A stretch of DNA of 64,000 bases from UBA9926 sp018645765 (GCA_949372755.1 CASIBO010000002.1:1-64000), one strand, 5' to 3'; positions 44,307 to 54,411 are shown, numbered from the stretch's first letter. The notes: generated by a model not told the origin, from the sequence alone. Translations and numbers: made by a program.

Positions 44307-44714
44307 ATGCCCGCCTTGCAACTGACAAAATCCGCCATCGATCTTGGCATCGTCGCGCAGTCCATTGAACCCATGCTGCAATTCTACGCAGAGACCCTGG
44401 GCCTCACCCTTGACGCGACGCTTGACATGCCAGGCGGCACGACCATGTACCGACTGGGTTGCGGCGACACTGTGCTCAAAATCCTAACGCATGCAAAAAC
44501 GCCTGAGACTCGTTCAGCACCTGGCGGGCCTCGCGGCGCAACGGGCATCCGATACCTGACAATTAGTATCAGTAACCTCGCAGAGATGGTCACGGCCTGT
44601 CAATCAGCGGGCTACACCGTCCCGCTTGGGCCGATCCAGATTCGGCCTGGCGTTGAGATTGCGATGATCGAAGATCCCGAGGGCAATTGGGTGGAGCTGC
44701 TGCAGACCAGCTAA
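44307..44714 (+). CDS. VOC-family protein
   Basis: 135 aa from ATG 44307. AIDLGIVAQSIEPMLQFYAE, YRLGCGDTVLKILTH and the end IEDPEGNWVELLQTS show the paired beta-alpha-beta-beta-beta modules and the C-terminal metal Glu. The usual N-terminal His is not obvious (DLGIV), so the metal site may be incomplete. Substrate unknown. It is followed by the dehydrogenase fusion after about 100 nt. Confidence 0.75.
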   Translation: MPALQLTKSAIDLGIVAQSIEPMLQFYAETLGLTLDATLDMPGGTTMYRLGCGDTVLKILTHAKTPETRSAPGGPRGATGIRYLTISISNLAEMVTACQSAGYTVPLGPIQIRPGVEIAMIEDPEGNWVELLQTS

Positions 44715-44820
44715 CGCACAATTACAGCTTCATTCGTTGTGGGCTGGACGCTGATTTGTTTCAAGCCCATGCCAGGCCTATAATCGCCCCACGCAATCGA
44801 CCCCAACGCAGGACGCTAAC

Positions 44821-46452
44821 TTGGACTTCTTCGGCAAACGACTTTCCGGGCCCTTTACCATTCCTTCCGGAATCGTGACGACCGCCACCTCGATCATTCA
44901 GCACTTTTTCGACGAGGTCCCTGAAGTTGGGGTTATGACCACCAAGAGCATCGGCCCGGATCCGAGACAAGGTAATCGAGAACCGATATTGAGTCAGTAC
45001 GCCCCCGGCAACTTTGTGAACGCGGTCGGCCTCACCAATCCCGGCATGCGTGCCAGCGCTGAATTATTGTCGACCTTAACCATCCCAGATGATCGGTTTT
45101 TGCTGACCTCTATCTTCGGCGGCAGCCTCGAAGAGTATGTTGCTGTCGCCAAATGTCTGGCGCCCTTCTCTGACGGCTTAGAGCTCAATCTGTCTTGCCC
45201 GCACGCCAAAGGTTTCGGGATGGCCATGGGCCAAGACCCAGAACTTGTCTTCGAGATTATTAAAGCCGTCAAAGCGGCTGTCGATATCCCCGTCATTCCT
45301 AAACTCACACCGAACACCGACCGCTTTGGGGATATCGTGCGCGCGGCCTGTGACGCGGGTGCCGATGCGCTCTGCGCGGTTAACACGGTCGGGCCAGGCT
45401 ACACCAGCGCCTATGGTCACCCGGTTTTAAGCAATGGCGCCGGCGGCATGTCGGGCAAAGGCATCCTGCCCATCGCCTTAAAATGTGTGCGCGAAATTCG
45501 CGCAGTTTGCGAGCTGCCCATCATCGGTTGTGGCGGCGTGAGCTCATCACACGATGTCCTCGCAATGCAAGATGCTGGCGCGTCGGTCATCGGTGTTGGC
45601 TCGGCGCTGACGGGGATGACGACCGCCGAGATCAAAGATTATTTCAAAGCGCTCGCAAGCCCCGAGCCGATGGTCGCCAACACGGCTGAAAGTAAAATAC
45701 GATACGATCTTGATATGGCGTTTAAGCCGGTGACCCTTATCGAGAATCAAAAGGTTTGCGATGACATCGTGTTGCTAACCTTCGCAGAGGATTTTCAAAT
45801 CAAGCCGGGGGAGTTTGTGTTCCTTTGGGTCCCGGGCGTAGGCGAAAAGCCATTTTCAGTGTTGTGCGACAAACCGCTACAACTCGTGGCCATCAATGTT
45901 GGTGAATTTACCGAGGCCTTAATGGGCCTTGAACCGGGCCAAGAGACCTACCTTCGCGGCCCCTATGGACAATCCGTCGTGCCCTCAGCGCGCCAAAAAG
46001 TTATCGCGGTTGCCGGCGGCACGGGCCTGGCTGCGGTCTATCAAATCGCGCGCGATAACCCAGGCTCGGAGGTTTTCACCGGAGCCCGAACCGCCGAACG
46101 CCTGTATTACCTCAACGAATGCCGCAATATCGCTTCGGTTCACGTCGCAACCGATGACGGCACAGCTGGGTTTTCAGGACGAGTAACAGAACTCTTGGAA
46201 GATTATCTAAAGACCTTACCGAGCGCTGAGCTTGAAGATCTCGTTTTCTATAATTGCGGGCCCGAGCCCATGGTTCATGCCGCCGTTGCCGTGCAAACTC
46301 GCTACGCACAACCCCATCAGATTTTCAGCGCCATCGACTACTTAACCAAATGCGGCGTTGGAATCTGCGGTGCCTGCGCAACCCCTGATGGTCAAAGGCT
46401 GTGTGTGGACGGCCCCTTTTTAACCCCCCCAGAGACTGCCTCGACCCTATGA
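44821..46452 (+). CDS. Fused PyrD/PreA-type dehydrogenase and PyrK-type FAD/2Fe-2S reductase
   Basis: 543 aa from TTG 44821, with AGGA 7-10 nt upstream. Residues about 1-285 form an FMN TIM barrel of the dihydroorotate/dihydropyrimidine dehydrogenase type (ELNLSCPHAKGFGMAMGQDP, IPKLTPNTDRFGDIV, NGAGGMSGKGILPIALKCVR, PIIGCGGVSSSHDV). Residues about 300-543 are a PyrK-like reductase: FAD region GEKPFSVL, NAD region VAGGTGLAAVYQIA, and 2Fe-2S ligands C511, C516, C519, C528. In usual DHODB the two are separate subunits, PyrD and PyrK. In the lid loop, where DPD-type enzymes have ACGQDPELV, this protein has AMGQDPELV, so the usual catalytic Cys is not visible. The substrate is therefore uncertain. 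Confidence 0.85.
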   Translation: MDFFGKRLSGPFTIPSGIVTTATSIIQHFFDEVPEVGVMTTKSIGPDPRQGNREPILSQYAPGNFVNAVGLTNPGMRASAELLSTLTIPDDRFLLTSIFGGSLEEYVAVAKCLAPFSDGLELNLSCPHAKGFGMAMGQDPELVFEIIKAVKAAVDIPVIPKLTPNTDRFGDIVRAACDAGADALCAVNTVGPGYTSAYGHPVLSNGAGGMSGKGILPIALKCVREIRAVCELPIIGCGGVSSSHDVLAMQDAGASVIGVGSALTGMTTAEIKDYFKALASPEPMVANTAESKIRYDLDMAFKPVTLIENQKVCDDIVLLTFAEDFQIKPGEFVFLWVPGVGEKPFSVLCDKPLQLVAINVGEFTEALMGLEPGQETYLRGPYGQSVVPSARQKVIAVAGGTGLAAVYQIARDNPGSEVFTGARTAERLYYLNECRNIASVHVATDDGTAGFSGRVTELLEDYLKTLPSAELEDLVFYNCGPEPMVHAAVAVQTRYAQPHQIFSAIDYLTKCGVGICGACATPDGQRLCVDGPFLTPPETASTL

Positions 46453-46518
46453 CCCAATGGGCGGCTTTCAAGGCATCTGCGGACTGGCCTTTTTATTGCG
46501 ACGGCTGGCAAGACTAAC

Positions 46519-47913
46519 TTGCGTCAAAGTCTGCCCAGTTTTACCCTGGCTGCGACGAGCGTTGCGGTATTGTTTGCTTGGCTTGTGGCCGGTTTATTTA
46601 TCTTGGAGGCCGGTTTACATGGGCTTTTGCTCACCGCACTCATCGGTTTAATCGGTCTTGGATTGTCGTTGGGCGCGCCCTATCACACCCTCCGGAAATT
46701 CGTTTTTGATGGATTAGCCGCGTCCATGCCGGCACTCATCATTTTCATTTTGATCGGGGTCGTGATTGCGTCTTTTATTCAATCCGGGACCGTTGGAACC
46801 TTGGTTTACTATGGCTTACAACTGCTTCGCCCAGAGTTTTTCTTACCGGCTGGTTTACTACTGTGCAGTTTTATGTCCTTCGCAACAGGCACCTCCTGGG
46901 GCACTGTCGCAACCTGCGGCATTGTTTTAATGAGCGTTGGCGAATCCCTAGGTTTCCCGTTGCCACTTACCGCCGGCATGGTGATCGCGGGCGCCAGTTT
47001 TGGCGATAAGATGTCCCCTGTATCGGACACCACGAATTTGGCTGCGATGTCTGCGGGCACAAACCTGTACCGACACATTCACGCAATGAGCCTGACGACG
47101 GGGCCAAGCTATCTGATCGCACTCGCTATTTTTGCAGTACTCGGCAGCGCCTATGGCGCCGCGCCTGCTGATCAAACAGCGGCGGCAGCACTGCTTGCGG
47201 CGCTTGACGCAAGCTTCACCATTCACTGGATCACCCTCATACCCATAGCGCTCATGTTGATCCTGGGCTGGCGGCGTGTCCCCCCGGAGGCGGTGTTGAT
47301 TGCAGCGTCGTGCGCTGCACTGATCATCGCTTGGAGCCTCCAAGGCGCGTCCCTTACGACCTTGTTGTCCAGCCTGTACGCCGGCGTTTCAAGAGAAACC
47401 GGTTCGCCCCTGCTGGATACCCTCATCAACCGCGGCGGGATCGGCGCTATGGCTTGGACCTTAACCCTTGCGATCCTTGCCATTGGTATGGGGGCATTGT
47501 TGAGCCAACTTAATTTACTCAAAGCCCTGATTACGCCAATCACCCAGCGCATTAAACGTCCCGCACAATTGCTAACAGCATCAACCGCAGCGGCCGTGGC
47601 CAGCAATGCCGCTTTAACAGAGCCCTATGCTGCCATCATCCTCAACGGTCAAGTCTTTCAAGACGTCTATGACCGACATAACATCGACCGGGCCATGCTG
47701 TCACGTACCCTTGAAGAAGGCAGCACGCTGACCGCCGCGCTCATCCCTTGGACCACCACTGCCATTTTTTACGGCGCCATTCTTGGCGTAAGCAGCACAG
47801 ACTATGCGCCGTTCGCGCTGCTCAACTGGATGAACCCCCTCTTTGGCATTGCCATGGCATGGCTGGGCCTTGGCTATCTGACATCAAATGTGAATGTCGC
47901 AAGCACCGACTGA
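46519..47913 (+). CDS. NhaC-family Na+/H+ antiporter
   Basis: 464 aa with 11-12 membrane segments. FATGTSWGTVATCGIVLMSV, GMVIAGASFGDKMSPVSDTT and NLAAMSAGTNLYRHI are the NhaC signature (the GDKMSP motif). A second half-repeat contains ASNAALTEPYAAIILNGQVF. The start TTG 46519 (MRQSLPSF) is preferred because of the first helix that follows. It lies 66 nt after the dehydrogenase fusion and may be co-transcribed. It probably exchanges Na+ or a metabolite such as malate. Confidence 0.88.
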   Translation: MRQSLPSFTLAATSVAVLFAWLVAGLFILEAGLHGLLLTALIGLIGLGLSLGAPYHTLRKFVFDGLAASMPALIIFILIGVVIASFIQSGTVGTLVYYGLQLLRPEFFLPAGLLLCSFMSFATGTSWGTVATCGIVLMSVGESLGFPLPLTAGMVIAGASFGDKMSPVSDTTNLAAMSAGTNLYRHIHAMSLTTGPSYLIALAIFAVLGSAYGAAPADQTAAAALLAALDASFTIHWITLIPIALMLILGWRRVPPEAVLIAASCAALIIAWSLQGASLTTLLSSLYAGVSRETGSPLLDTLINRGGIGAMAWTLTLAILAIGMGALLSQLNLLKALITPITQRIKRPAQLLTASTAAAVASNAALTEPYAAIILNGQVFQDVYDRHNIDRAMLSRTLEEGSTLTAALIPWTTTAIFYGAILGVSSTDYAPFALLNWMNPLFGIAMAWLGLGYLTSNVNVASTD

Positions 47914-47971
47914 CTCGCTGACCCATGATATGCTTCGACGACTAATCGATTAATCCAGTGGAGTCCACACC

Positions 47972-49810
47972 ATGGTAAATCCCAAGCAAGCCAGCATTGA
48001 TCCCGAGGCGAAAGCGGCGCTACGAGAAAAATACTTGCTCGAGCGAGACAAACGTTTGCGCACCGATGGCAATAATCAATATGTCGAGATCAAGCATGGC
48101 TTCGAGCAGTTCTTAACCGACCCACATACCCCGATAACCGAGCGAGCAAGCGTTACCGATCATGTGACCTTCACCTTTATCGGCGGCGGATTTGCCGGCC
48201 TGGTCACCGGAGCACGGCTCAAGGAACAAGGGATCACGGATGTTCGGGTCGTTGAGAAAGGGGGCGACTTTGGTGGCACTTGGTATTGGAATCGATACCC
48301 TGGCGCACAATGCGATACCGCTTCGTTTGTCTACATGCCATTGCTCGAAGAAACCGGTCATATGCCAACCGAAAAATATGCCCATGGCCCAGAGATCCTT
48401 GCCCACTGTCAGCGCATTGGGCAACAATATGCGCTCTATGACCAAGCGTTGTTTCACACAGAGGTCACTGATTTAAGATGGCTTGATCAAACGCAATGTT
48501 GGCAGATCACAACCCAGCGCGGCGATTGCTTTACCAGTCAATTCGTTGGCATGGGTACCGGGCCATTGCATGTCCCTAAATTGCCGGGCATTCCGGGGTT
48601 AGGCGATTTCAAAGGCAAGGCTTTTCATACCAGTCGGTGGGATTATCACTACACCGGCGGCGACGCCAATGGCGCCCCCATGACCAACCTGCAAAACAAA
48701 CGCGTTGCGATCATCGGCACCGGTGCAACCAGCGTCCAATGCGTTCCCCATCTCGCGAAAAGCTGTGAGACGCTTTATGTTTTCCAACGCACCCCCTCCT
48801 CGGTGGATGTGCGGAACAATCAGCCCACTGATGCGGAATGGTTCAAGACCATCGCCACGCCAGGTTGGCAACAACGCTGGCTTGAAAATTTTACCGCCAA
48901 CCAAACAGGCGGCATGGCCAGCGAAGACCTCGTCATGGATGGCTGGACTGATCTGTCGCGACGCATACAAGCTCGCATCCGCAGCCTGCCTGAGACCGAG
49001 CGAACACCCCAAGGCATGATGGCGGCTTGGGAGGACTCGGACTATGAAAAAATGAACGAAATCAGAGCGCGCGTTGACGAGATCGTAGCCGATCCCAAGA
49101 CTGCCGAGGGCCTCAAAGCTTGGTACCGGCAATTGTGTAAACGACCTTGCTTTCATGATGACTACCTCGACAGTTTCAACGAACCTGGGACGCACCTCAT
49201 TCATACCGATGGCAAAGGGGTTGAGCGAATTACTGAAACTGGATTGATCGTCAATGGCGTCGCCTATGACGTGGACTGCATTATTTACGCATCCGGTTTT
49301 GAAGTCGGCACGGAACATAAGCGGCGCGCAGGATTCGATTTGACCGGCAGGGATGGTGAAAAGCTATCCGATCACTGGGTCGATGGCATGAAAACCTTAC
49401 ACGGCACACATGTCCACGGCTTTCCCAATGCCTTTATTGTCCAACCGACCCAAGGCGCAAATTTGATCTCAAACGTCCCACATAATTTGACCGAGTCGGG
49501 CCAAACCATTGCCCTCACCGTTCGACACACGCTCGATCAAGGTCAGCAGGAAGTCGAAGTAACGGAGGCCGCCGAGGCCGCTTGGATCGAGCTCCTGTTG
49601 TCCGGACCAGGCCGCATGATTGGCTCCCAGGACTGCACCCCCGGATACTACAATAATGAAGGCAGTGACCCTGGCCCTGGCGCCAAATTCCATGTTGGCT
49701 ATCCGCAAGGCGCCTTAGCGTATTTTGAATACCTCAAAAAATGGCGCTCTGATGGTCAATTTAGCGGCCTTTGCTTTCGCGGCAAACGAGACGACGTCAA
49801 GACAGGCTAA
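47972..49810 (+). CDS. Baeyer-Villiger-type flavin monooxygenase
   Basis: 612 aa. The FAD Rossmann motif FIGGGFAGLVTGARL is at residues 70-84, the BVMO fingerprint FKGKAFHTSRWD at 213-224, and the NADPH motif IIGTGATSVQCVPHLA near 245. GGTWYWNRYPGAQCDTASF is typical of cyclohexanone-type enzymes, including the conserved Asp-type substrate residue. It would turn ketones into esters or lactones with NADPH and O2. Substrate unknown; a steroid or terpenoid ketone is plausible given other catabolic genes. Confidence 0.9.
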   Translation: MVNPKQASIDPEAKAALREKYLLERDKRLRTDGNNQYVEIKHGFEQFLTDPHTPITERASVTDHVTFTFIGGGFAGLVTGARLKEQGITDVRVVEKGGDFGGTWYWNRYPGAQCDTASFVYMPLLEETGHMPTEKYAHGPEILAHCQRIGQQYALYDQALFHTEVTDLRWLDQTQCWQITTQRGDCFTSQFVGMGTGPLHVPKLPGIPGLGDFKGKAFHTSRWDYHYTGGDANGAPMTNLQNKRVAIIGTGATSVQCVPHLAKSCETLYVFQRTPSSVDVRNNQPTDAEWFKTIATPGWQQRWLENFTANQTGGMASEDLVMDGWTDLSRRIQARIRSLPETERTPQGMMAAWEDSDYEKMNEIRARVDEIVADPKTAEGLKAWYRQLCKRPCFHDDYLDSFNEPGTHLIHTDGKGVERITETGLIVNGVAYDVDCIIYASGFEVGTEHKRRAGFDLTGRDGEKLSDHWVDGMKTLHGTHVHGFPNAFIVQPTQGANLISNVPHNLTESGQTIALTVRHTLDQGQQEVEVTEAAEAAWIELLLSGPGRMIGSQDCTPGYYNNEGSDPGPGAKFHVGYPQGALAYFEYLKKWRSDGQFSGLCFRGKRDDVKTG

Positions 49811-50018
49811 GCTGTGCGGGTAAGCGGCTTATTCTGGACGCGCACGACACACCCTTCTCAGGTACCGCACGGGCTATTAAGCAGCAGGCCAAGGCTTCTT
49901 TGAACCGTCTGCGGCGGATCACAACCAGCTGCTTTGATCTGTTGCAAACTGTCTTGGCGCGCTAAAGGCTCAAGCCGCAGCCTTGATCGGTCGCCCATGG
50001 CCCTGCACTTTACCAGCG

Positions 50019-52466
50019 TCAGCCAAGCCGCAAAGTTGTGGTCAATTTTAGGTCCCGCGCCGAGGCCCCCACCTGAATGGTGCAAGCGCCAGCCTCCAGC
50101 TGAAAAGCCTTTGAGACCGTATTCCAATACTGAAATCGCGCAAGCGGCAGGGAAAGCATGACGCGCGCTTCGGCACCGGGCGCGATCGTGACCTTGGCAA
50201 AGCCGGCCAAACTGAGCGCTGGCCGAGCGACTTGGCTCTCTGGGAAACATACATAAGCCTGCACGACTTCTTGTCCAGCCACCATCCCGGTATTCGTGAC
50301 CCTTAAAGAGACCGACACCAATGCCTCGGCATCATTCATCTCGGCGTGCACATCAGAGTAGTCGAACTGGGTGTAAGCAAGCCCGTGTCCAAACGCAAAC
50401 AAGGGTTCGGTCTTGGCGGCATAAAAGCCTCGGTATCCAATATTTAAACCTTCCTCATAATGGACCTGCCCATCACTACCCGGGTAATGCGCGAACGCAG
50501 GCACATCTTCGATTCGCTTCGGGAAGGTGAGCGGTAAGCGGCCCGACGGACTCACCTCACCGAAGAGTAGGTCCATGAGCGCACGCCCAAATTCCTGACC
50601 AGGAAACCAACACTGTAAAATGGCTGGCGCTTCATCGACCCAAGGCATTGAGATGGGCGCCCCGCTATTATTGACCACCACCGTATTCGGGTTGACCGCC
50701 AGCACCCTTGCAATCAGTTCATCCTGAGCACCCGGCAGGCTCAAAGTGGCTCGATCGTTGCCTTCGGTTTCCCAGTCATCGTTGGTCCCAACCATCAAAA
50801 TACACGCGTCCGACGTACTCGCAAGCGTTACCGCTTCTGAAATCGGGTCCGCGAACTGAGGTTCCAAAATCCCGTATCGGAGCCCTTTAAACATCGTGTC
50901 GGCGCTCACCTCAAATTCAATCTCGACGCGAATACGCCTGCCCGCCTCAAAGAACCGCGAGCCGCGAACCTCGGTTGACCCCTGCATGAAAAAGGCATCT
51001 CCCGGCTCCGGCGCAGTCCAGTTATCGATCAAGACCTCGTCATCCACCCGCATCTTTGCCCGACCTGTTGAAAGCAGCCCAAAAGTATAGTCCCCGGCTG
51101 TTTCACACAGATACTCACCGTCGAGCGTCATCGCATTGGCCGCGCCTGCCAGAAGCGAGGCATGCACGGTTGATTGGCTGATAATCCGCTGCCGAATCAA
51201 CTGCGTCCGCTCAAGATCCGCATAAAAACGGACCCGTAACCCACGCGTGGCATCATCAAGGGCCTCGCCGACTTCCCTAGCAGGCGTCAATAGATCGCGT
51301 TCGGGCTCAGGGATATATTTAAACGTTGGACAACCCGTCTGCGCAGACACATCCATACCGGGATAACGCTCGCGCAACGCACTCAAAGGGGCGCTGATGT
51401 AATGGGGCTTGAGCGCAGAAGACCCGCCCCCCATGACGCGAAAATGGCGCACGTTCGGCCCGATCACCGCTAGCTTCTGAATGCTGCTCCGAGCCAACGG
51501 CAGCACCCCCTCGTTTTTTAACAAGACCATGCCCTCGACTGCCGTCTGGTAAGCAACGGCTCGGTGCCCGGCGATATCGACACTGCGCTCCGGCGCTTCA
51601 GTCGGGGAATCAAGTCGGCCGCTCCATTGCAGCACGCGCAATAAGCGGCGAACCTTATCATCGAGCACCGACTCAGCCACAAGGCCATCCGTTACCGCCT
51701 GTCGTAACGCGTCACCCCAAACTCGGCTCGGCCCGGGCATTTCAAGGTCCAGACCACCCAGCGCATTCTTGAGTGTTTCTTTCGCGGCAAACCAATCCGA
51801 GATCACCAAACCCTCAAACCCCCACTCTCTTTTCAAAACTTGATTCAGCAACTCATCATGAGAGCAGGCGTAAACCCCATTGACGCGATTGTAGGCCGCC
51901 ATAATGGTCCAAGGATCGCTTTTTTCAATCGCAATTTGGAACGGTAGCAGGTAGACCTCGCGCAGCGTCTGCTCATCGACCTCAACCGAAATTGTGTGCC
52001 GTTCGAACTCAGAATCGTTACAAACGAAATGCTTTAAACAGGCCCCAACGCCTTGGCTTTGAACACCCTGGGTGAAGGCTGCCGCCAGCTCCCCAGACAA
52101 GATTGGATCCTCTGCATAACATTCAAAATTTCGACCGCCAAGTGGGGTTCGGTGCAGATTAATCGTCGGCCCAAGCACCACTTGGACATCTTTGGTTTTC
52201 GCTTCTTCAGCAATCGCGACCCCTAAAGTTTTGATCAAGTCTGGGTTCCAGGTTGCGCCCATACAGATCCCAACGGGAAAGGACGCGGCGCTCGCGCCGC
52301 CGTCCCCGCGAACGCCATTAGGGCCATCACTTACTTTTAGGACTGGAATGCCAAGCTCAGGGATCGCATTGGTTCGCCACAAGCTTGCCCCGGTCACGAG
52401 CCTGACTTTCTGATCCAATGTTAATTGTTCTAGCAACGCTGTAATGCTTGACGGCTCTGTTTTCAT
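50019..52466 (-). CDS. GH3 beta-glucosidase with PA14 insert
   Basis: 815 aa, no signal peptide, so probably cytoplasmic. Domains in order are the GH3 N-barrel (LTLDQKVRLVTGASLWRTNA, GPTINLHRTPLGGRNFECYA, catalytic nucleophile D224 in GFEGLVISDWFA), the C-domain (VGTNDDWETEGNDRATLSLP), an inserted PA14 carbohydrate-binding domain (about 395-530) and the C-terminal fibronectin-III-like domain (YEEGLNIGYRGFYAAKTEPL onward). It would hydrolyse beta-glucosides taken up by another system. No sugar transporter is adjacent. Confidence 0.92.
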   Translation of the reverse strand: MKTEPSSITALLEQLTLDQKVRLVTGASLWRTNAIPELGIPVLKVSDGPNGVRGDGGASAASFPVGICMGATWNPDLIKTLGVAIAEEAKTKDVQVVLGPTINLHRTPLGGRNFECYAEDPILSGELAAAFTQGVQSQGVGACLKHFVCNDSEFERHTISVEVDEQTLREVYLLPFQIAIEKSDPWTIMAAYNRVNGVYACSHDELLNQVLKREWGFEGLVISDWFAAKETLKNALGGLDLEMPGPSRVWGDALRQAVTDGLVAESVLDDKVRRLLRVLQWSGRLDSPTEAPERSVDIAGHRAVAYQTAVEGMVLLKNEGVLPLARSSIQKLAVIGPNVRHFRVMGGGSSALKPHYISAPLSALRERYPGMDVSAQTGCPTFKYIPEPERDLLTPAREVGEALDDATRGLRVRFYADLERTQLIRQRIISQSTVHASLLAGAANAMTLDGEYLCETAGDYTFGLLSTGRAKMRVDDEVLIDNWTAPEPGDAFFMQGSTEVRGSRFFEAGRRIRVEIEFEVSADTMFKGLRYGILEPQFADPISEAVTLASTSDACILMVGTNDDWETEGNDRATLSLPGAQDELIARVLAVNPNTVVVNNSGAPISMPWVDEAPAILQCWFPGQEFGRALMDLLFGEVSPSGRLPLTFPKRIEDVPAFAHYPGSDGQVHYEEGLNIGYRGFYAAKTEPLFAFGHGLAYTQFDYSDVHAEMNDAEALVSVSLRVTNTGMVAGQEVVQAYVCFPESQVARPALSLAGFAKVTIAPGAEARVMLSLPLARFQYWNTVSKAFQLEAGACTIQVGASARDLKLTTTLRLG

Positions 52467-52627
52467 AGAATGATTTCCTTCTTAAACCGGGCTAAAAACA
52501 CAATGCTTTAGGCCCCGCGCTTGTTCAACAATGTCTCTTTAACCCACTTTTTTGATCACCGAAAACCCAACTAAAGCATATCCCTATACTCCCCGGCCTT
52601 CATTCACCGCGCAGCCTTCACCCCGCT

Positions 52628-53353
52628 CTAAAACCAGCGAGCACCCCAAAAACTGGTTTTTTCCAAGTTGTCCTCATGCTCCCACATCCGGTGAACGCTC
52701 GTTTGGTTTAACGTAAAACCGGCTGACAATAACACCGTACCACTTTTGGTTTTAATATCCTGCGCCAACTGCATGTCAAGCCGCAATTGAAACAGAGACA
52801 CCACGGTGCGCTTTTCGCATAGCGCCAGCCCGATATGCTGCGCCTGATGCGTCGTTGGGTTTGGTTAATCGTGGCCACCAAGCTGAAACCGATCGACCTC
52901 AATGGGCACATCGCTGTAAAGATGATCAAGGGATTCAGAAAAGGTTTCGGACAACGTGATTAACAAACGCTTAATCAGGATCAGCGCCTTGAAGGGCTTT
53001 TGAACAAACCGGATTACATCCAACGCCAAAGCAGTTGGAAGGGTTGCCTCCTCACCCAAACTCGAGACCGCAATACACGGCAGACTCGCAGCCGCACTCG
53101 ACTGACCTGAACGAATTTTCTTCAAAAGCGACAGACCATCCAACTTGGGCATTAAGATATCGGTAATCAGCAAATCGACGGCAGTGCCCTCCAAGAGCAT
53201 TAACGCCTGCTCACCATCCCCTGCCTAAAAGATCGTCTTGAGTCCCAGCAAGCCCAATAACTTCTCAAGCACACCCAAAATAAAGGGGTCATCATCAACC
53301 AACAAAATACGCTTTCGATCAAAAGAATCTAATGACTCGAAGTCAATCGCCAT
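52628..53353 (-). pseudogene. Response regulator with two in-frame stop codons
   Basis: A single frame from ATG 53353 to TAG 52628 (241 codons plus stop) is broken by TAG at 53225-53227 (codon 43) and TAA at 52865-52867. It starts RKRILLVDDDPFILGVLEKL with the acidic pocket, then the TAG falls just before AGDGEQALMLLE; the phosphoacceptor motif is LLITDILMPKLDGLSLL, and FVQKPFKALILI carries the Lys. After the TAA the same frame continues with LRLDMQLAQDIKTKSGTVLL, the C-terminal module of RpfG-like regulators. Each stop is one C-to-T change away from a Gln codon (CAG, CAA). It is probably a decayed regulator. Confidence 0.8.
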
Positions 53354-53472
53354 GAAATCGTTTCCCGTGTTAACGACGTTACAACAAAGCAACCTTAGCA
53401 TTGTACTATGCCTGCAAAGGCCTTTATGCGAGCCTAGCCCAGGAACCCGACGCCATTTAAAAAGGAACGCTT

Positions 53473-54411
53473 ATGAAACTCGGCATTAATGGAACCGGCC
53501 TCGTTCAGAGGGCCTCAGTCGCCGTGGTTGAGGCCAATGCAAAACAAGCTGAACAGGACGGGTTTCATAGCTATTGGCTGGCGGAGCACCCAACCGGGGG
53601 CTTCGATGCCCTCACGGTGCTGAGCCTTGTTGGGCAAAGCGTTCAGGCGATGGAACTGGGCACTGCCATCATACCGACCTTTCCGCGCCACCCGATGACT
53701 TTGGCAGGCCAAGCGCTTACGGTTGCGAGTGCGTGCAAAAGCCCTTTAACACTGGGCATCGGCTTATCCCATGCCTCGATGATGGCCGATCTCGGCATTG
53801 CCTTTGAAAAGCCCATCGGGCATCTGCGGGATTATTTATCGGTTCTGATGCCGCTCATCAACACTGGCGCCGTTGATTTTGAGGGTGATTTTTATTCTAG
53901 CCATGGCCGGTTTTTTAAAGCGCCAGAGCGGCCCCCCAGCGTTTTAGTGGCCGCCCTCGGACCCCAAGCCCTTAAAGTCGCTGGCCATCGTTGTGACGGC
54001 ACGACCCTTGCGTGGGTAGGCCCTAAAACCATCGCAGGACACATTAAACCGAGACTCTTTGAGGGCGCCGCAAAAGCCGGGCGCGGTGAACCTAGAATCC
54101 TCGCCACACTCCCGATCTGCGTGACCGACAACGAACGTATGATTCGAGACTTGATCAGCAAAAACCTCGCCTTTTATGCAACGCTGCCCTCGTACAAGGC
54201 CATGTTCGTGCGTGAGGGCATCAGCGCGCCAGGCGACTTAGCGCTCGTGGGCAGTGCTGCCAAAGTTGAGGATGCCCTCGAAGCACTCGCCGCCGCTGGC
54301 GTCAGTGATTATGCCGCCTCCGCTTTTACGACCAACGAGGTTGAGGCATCGGCAACCGCCGATTTATTACGTAGAAAGCTAAAAGATTGGGGACCTCGCG
54401 GCCAACATTAA
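53473..54411 (+). CDS. LLM-class flavin/F420-dependent oxidoreductase
   Basis: 312-aa luciferase-like TIM barrel. MKLGINGTGLVQRASVAVVE, HSYWLAEHPTGGFDALTVLS, ELGTAIIPTFPRHPMTLAGQ, LTLGIGLSHASMM and ILATLPICVTDNERMIRDLI match the LLM class; the F420 subfamily (MSMEG_4879 type) has the same N-terminal layout. Whether it uses F420 or FMN cannot be decided here. The ribosome-binding site is AAAAAGGAACG. No F420 biosynthesis gene is in the window. Confidence 0.82.
   Translation: MKLGINGTGLVQRASVAVVEANAKQAEQDGFHSYWLAEHPTGGFDALTVLSLVGQSVQAMELGTAIIPTFPRHPMTLAGQALTVASACKSPLTLGIGLSHASMMADLGIAFEKPIGHLRDYLSVLMPLINTGAVDFEGDFYSSHGRFFKAPERPPSVLVAALGPQALKVAGHRCDGTTLAWVGPKTIAGHIKPRLFEGAAKAGRGEPRILATLPICVTDNERMIRDLISKNLAFYATLPSYKAMFVREGISAPGDLALVGSAAKVEDALEALAAAGVSDYAASAFTTNEVEASATADLLRRKLKDWGPRGQH

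Noticed and set aside
48599..49318. Long open frame (239 aa) on the minus strand
   Set aside because: It lies antisense inside the Baeyer-Villiger monooxygenase gene, which has clear motifs; no domain in the antisense frame.
52708..52929. Separate small gene downstream of the response regulator
   Set aside because: It is in a different frame from the regulator remnant, and the region is better explained as the C-terminal part of that pseudogene.
53225..53227. Possible special decoding (Sec or pyrrolysine) at the response-regulator stops
   Set aside because: Stops are TAG and TAA, not TGA, and their positions need no special residue; C-to-T nonsense mutation of Gln codons is simpler.
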